From assembly GCA_029863665.1 (NCBI GenBank), contig JAOTUX010000097.1, forward strand, positions 1 to 5,183: a DNA stretch of 5,183 nucleotides, written 5' to 3'. Positions within the stretch are counted from its first letter, which is position 1. Every line of letters starts with the position of its first letter. Shown in pieces: positions 4,542 through 5,183 of this stretch. The DNA is from Candidatus Nitrosopumilus sp. (lineage in GTDB: Archaea; Thermoproteota; Nitrososphaeria; Nitrososphaerales; Nitrosopumilaceae). Under the pieces are notes generated by a model. It saw nothing but the letters and a program-made list of their open reading frames with translations. It did not search any database and was not told the origin of the DNA. The position numbers were made by a program, and so were the translations under genes.

Positions 4542-4560
4542 AAATTAGAAAATCTAATTT
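4542..4560. repeat. Perfect palindrome, 8-base arms, between rpl12 and its upstream neighbour
   Basis: AAATTAGA (4542-4549) and TCTAATTT (4553-4560) are perfect inverted repeats around a three-base AAA. The palindrome covers the stop codon of the upstream hypothetical gene and sits 20-40 bases upstream of the rpl12 TATA box. It could fold as a hairpin at the end of that gene's mRNA or be a protein-binding site controlling rpl12. Confidence 0.5.
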
Positions 4561-5063
4561 AGAATCTTGAGGCTTCTACAAACAGAATAAAGCGTACGTT
4601 TCAGATTTTTGTCTACCAGAGATTCCATTCGGTGTTTTAAAACTCGTTTTGCTTCATCTCTTTCAGAACCAGGAGGTAAAGATAAAACAGCATTGATAAA
4701 TTCAGGTAGAGATTCGCGAATCCAACCATCCAACATTGCATAGATTTTTGGAGGTAAAATATCACATTTGTCAGTATCAAGATCTAATACATCAGTAAAA
4801 TTTTCATGTTCGACTCTATAGACTAAAGCCAAGACAACATTATCAGGATTAGGATTCTCAAGTATTTCTTGTGAGCGTTCGCCGGTTTTTCCTTGATTTA
4901 TCTTATTCTTAAGACCCACAGGATTGACAATCACACCATTGATACCTACTTTTCTACCGTCAATTCCAGTTACAACTCCAAAAATAAAGTCATAGTAATC
5001 ACCATTTTTTTTTGTGGAGAAGATATGAGTTCCTTCTTTTAATGTAGGTTTTTTCCCAAACAC
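4554..5063 (-). CDS. Conserved-looking hypothetical protein, 169 residues
   Basis: I do not recognise this protein. It is soluble by appearance, without a signal peptide or membrane segment. The first 55 residues look strand-rich, with glycines at turns (GTHIFSTKKNGDYYDFIFG, then VVTGIDGRKVGINGVIVNP). A charged middle follows (about 55-100, including VLALVYRVEHE). The last 70 residues look helical: PPKIYAMLDGWIRES, LPEFINAVLSLPPGSERDEA, then a basic helix RVLKHRMESLVDKNLKR and a single cysteine near the end. Codon use matches its neighbours and the frame is long and undisturbed, so it is very probably a real gene. The start is GTG at 5063, the only start codon close behind an in-frame stop (5076-5078). 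It lies 65 bases upstream of rpl12 on the same strand, but rpl12 has its own TATA box. No function is proposed. Confidence 0.78.
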   Translation of the reverse strand: MFGKKPTLKEGTHIFSTKKNGDYYDFIFGVVTGIDGRKVGINGVIVNPVGLKNKINQGKTGERSQEILENPNPDNVVLALVYRVEHENFTDVLDLDTDKCDILPPKIYAMLDGWIRESLPEFINAVLSLPPGSERDEAKRVLKHRMESLVDKNLKRTLYSVCRSLKILN

Positions 5064-5080
5064 GGTTAGACTGCATTATG

Positions 5081-5090
5081 TATTGTATTT
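5081..5090 (-). promoter_or_regulatory. Weak TATA-like element for the hypothetical gene
   Basis: The minus strand reads AAATACAATA about 24 bases upstream of the GTG at 5063. The spacing is acceptable for leaderless initiation but the match is weak. Confidence 0.28.
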
Positions 5091-5098
5091 GAATCATA

Positions 5099-5117
5099 AC
5101 ATTACGTTACACATTAC
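5099..5117. repeat. Direct repeat ACATTAC x2, 12-base period
   Basis: ACATTAC occurs at 5099-5105 and 5111-5117, just upstream of the weak TATA-like element of the hypothetical gene. The period of 12 bases is near one helical turn, which would place both copies on a similar face of the DNA. It may be a regulator site; two short copies can also arise by chance. Confidence 0.3.
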
Positions 5118-5151
5118 ATCTAGTTTTTCGTGCGTAAAAATAAAAATTAAC

Positions 5152-5171
5152 AAAAAAATGTCTTAAAAAAA
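5152..5171 (-). terminator. Paired T7 tracts, possible terminator of a gene beyond the right edge
   Basis: On the minus strand two T7 runs (5165-5171 and 5152-5158) are separated by six bases. This pattern is typical of archaeal intrinsic termination and would serve a minus-strand gene to the right of the window. The rest of 5120-5183 is AT-rich and shows no gene. Confidence 0.33.
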
Positions 5172-5183
5172 TACATTAGTGTT

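Noticed and set aside
5121..5142. Imperfect TTTTT...AAAAA inverted repeat near TCGTGCGT as a hairpin terminator
   Set aside because: The arms are only five A/T pairs and could occur by chance in this AT-rich stretch.
1..5183. tRNA, rRNA, CRISPR array, insertion sequence or prophage features
   Set aside because: No cloverleaf-like segments, spaced long repeats, transposase-like protein or terminal inverted repeats were seen on either strand.

Overview
The window looks like a piece of an AT-rich archaeal chromosome, most likely from a Nitrosopumilus-type ammonia-oxidising archaeon (Thaumarchaeota/Nitrososphaerota). The evidence is archaeal-type versions of SecE, Spt5, L11, L1, L10 and L12, TATA boxes about 25-30 bases ahead of many start codons, frequent TTG starts, and an L10 without the acidic archaeal tail. 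The taxonomic call is an inference from protein character; no database search was possible.

Layout. Bases 1-133 (minus strand) hold the N-terminus of a probable archaeal D-aminoacyl-tRNA deacylase (DtdA), cut by the left edge. It diverges, across a 39-base gap, from a plus-strand group: secE (173-346), spt5 (349-807) and rpl11 (843-1322). Convergent with rpl11 is an Lrp/AsnC-family regulator gene (1323-1777, minus) broken by a one-base frameshift. A 166-base divergent spacer leads to rpl1 (1944-2606) and the overlapping rpl10 (2599-3465), both plus strand. Convergent with rpl10, sharing stop-codon bases, is a seven-helix TRIC/UPF0126-type membrane protein (3462-4100, minus). Next come rpl12 (4180-4488, minus) and an unrecognised 169-residue protein (4554-5063, minus). 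The right 120 bases hold a possible promoter, a short direct repeat and two T7 tracts (minus strand) that may end a gene beyond the edge. No gene-free stretch exceeds 300 bases.

How the genes work together. L11, L10 and L12 form the stalk base and stalk that recruit translation GTPases; L1 forms the opposite stalk. Spt5 is the RNA polymerase processivity factor and SecE is a core subunit of the protein-conducting channel. This is the widely conserved secE-spt5-rpl11-rpl1-rpl10-rpl12 neighbourhood. Here it is interrupted twice by opposite-strand genes (the regulator and the TRIC gene), and rpl12 is inverted into its own unit. First genes of transcription units appear leaderless (TATA about 25-30 bases ahead of the start, no Shine-Dalgarno), while the internal gene rpl10 has a GAGGT ribosome-binding site.

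No exotic new system is evident. The most notable points are the frameshifted Lrp/AsnC gene, the interleaved divergent promoters between dtdA and secE, the split stalk operon with a tail-less three-repeat L10, and a conserved-looking unknown protein beside rpl12.
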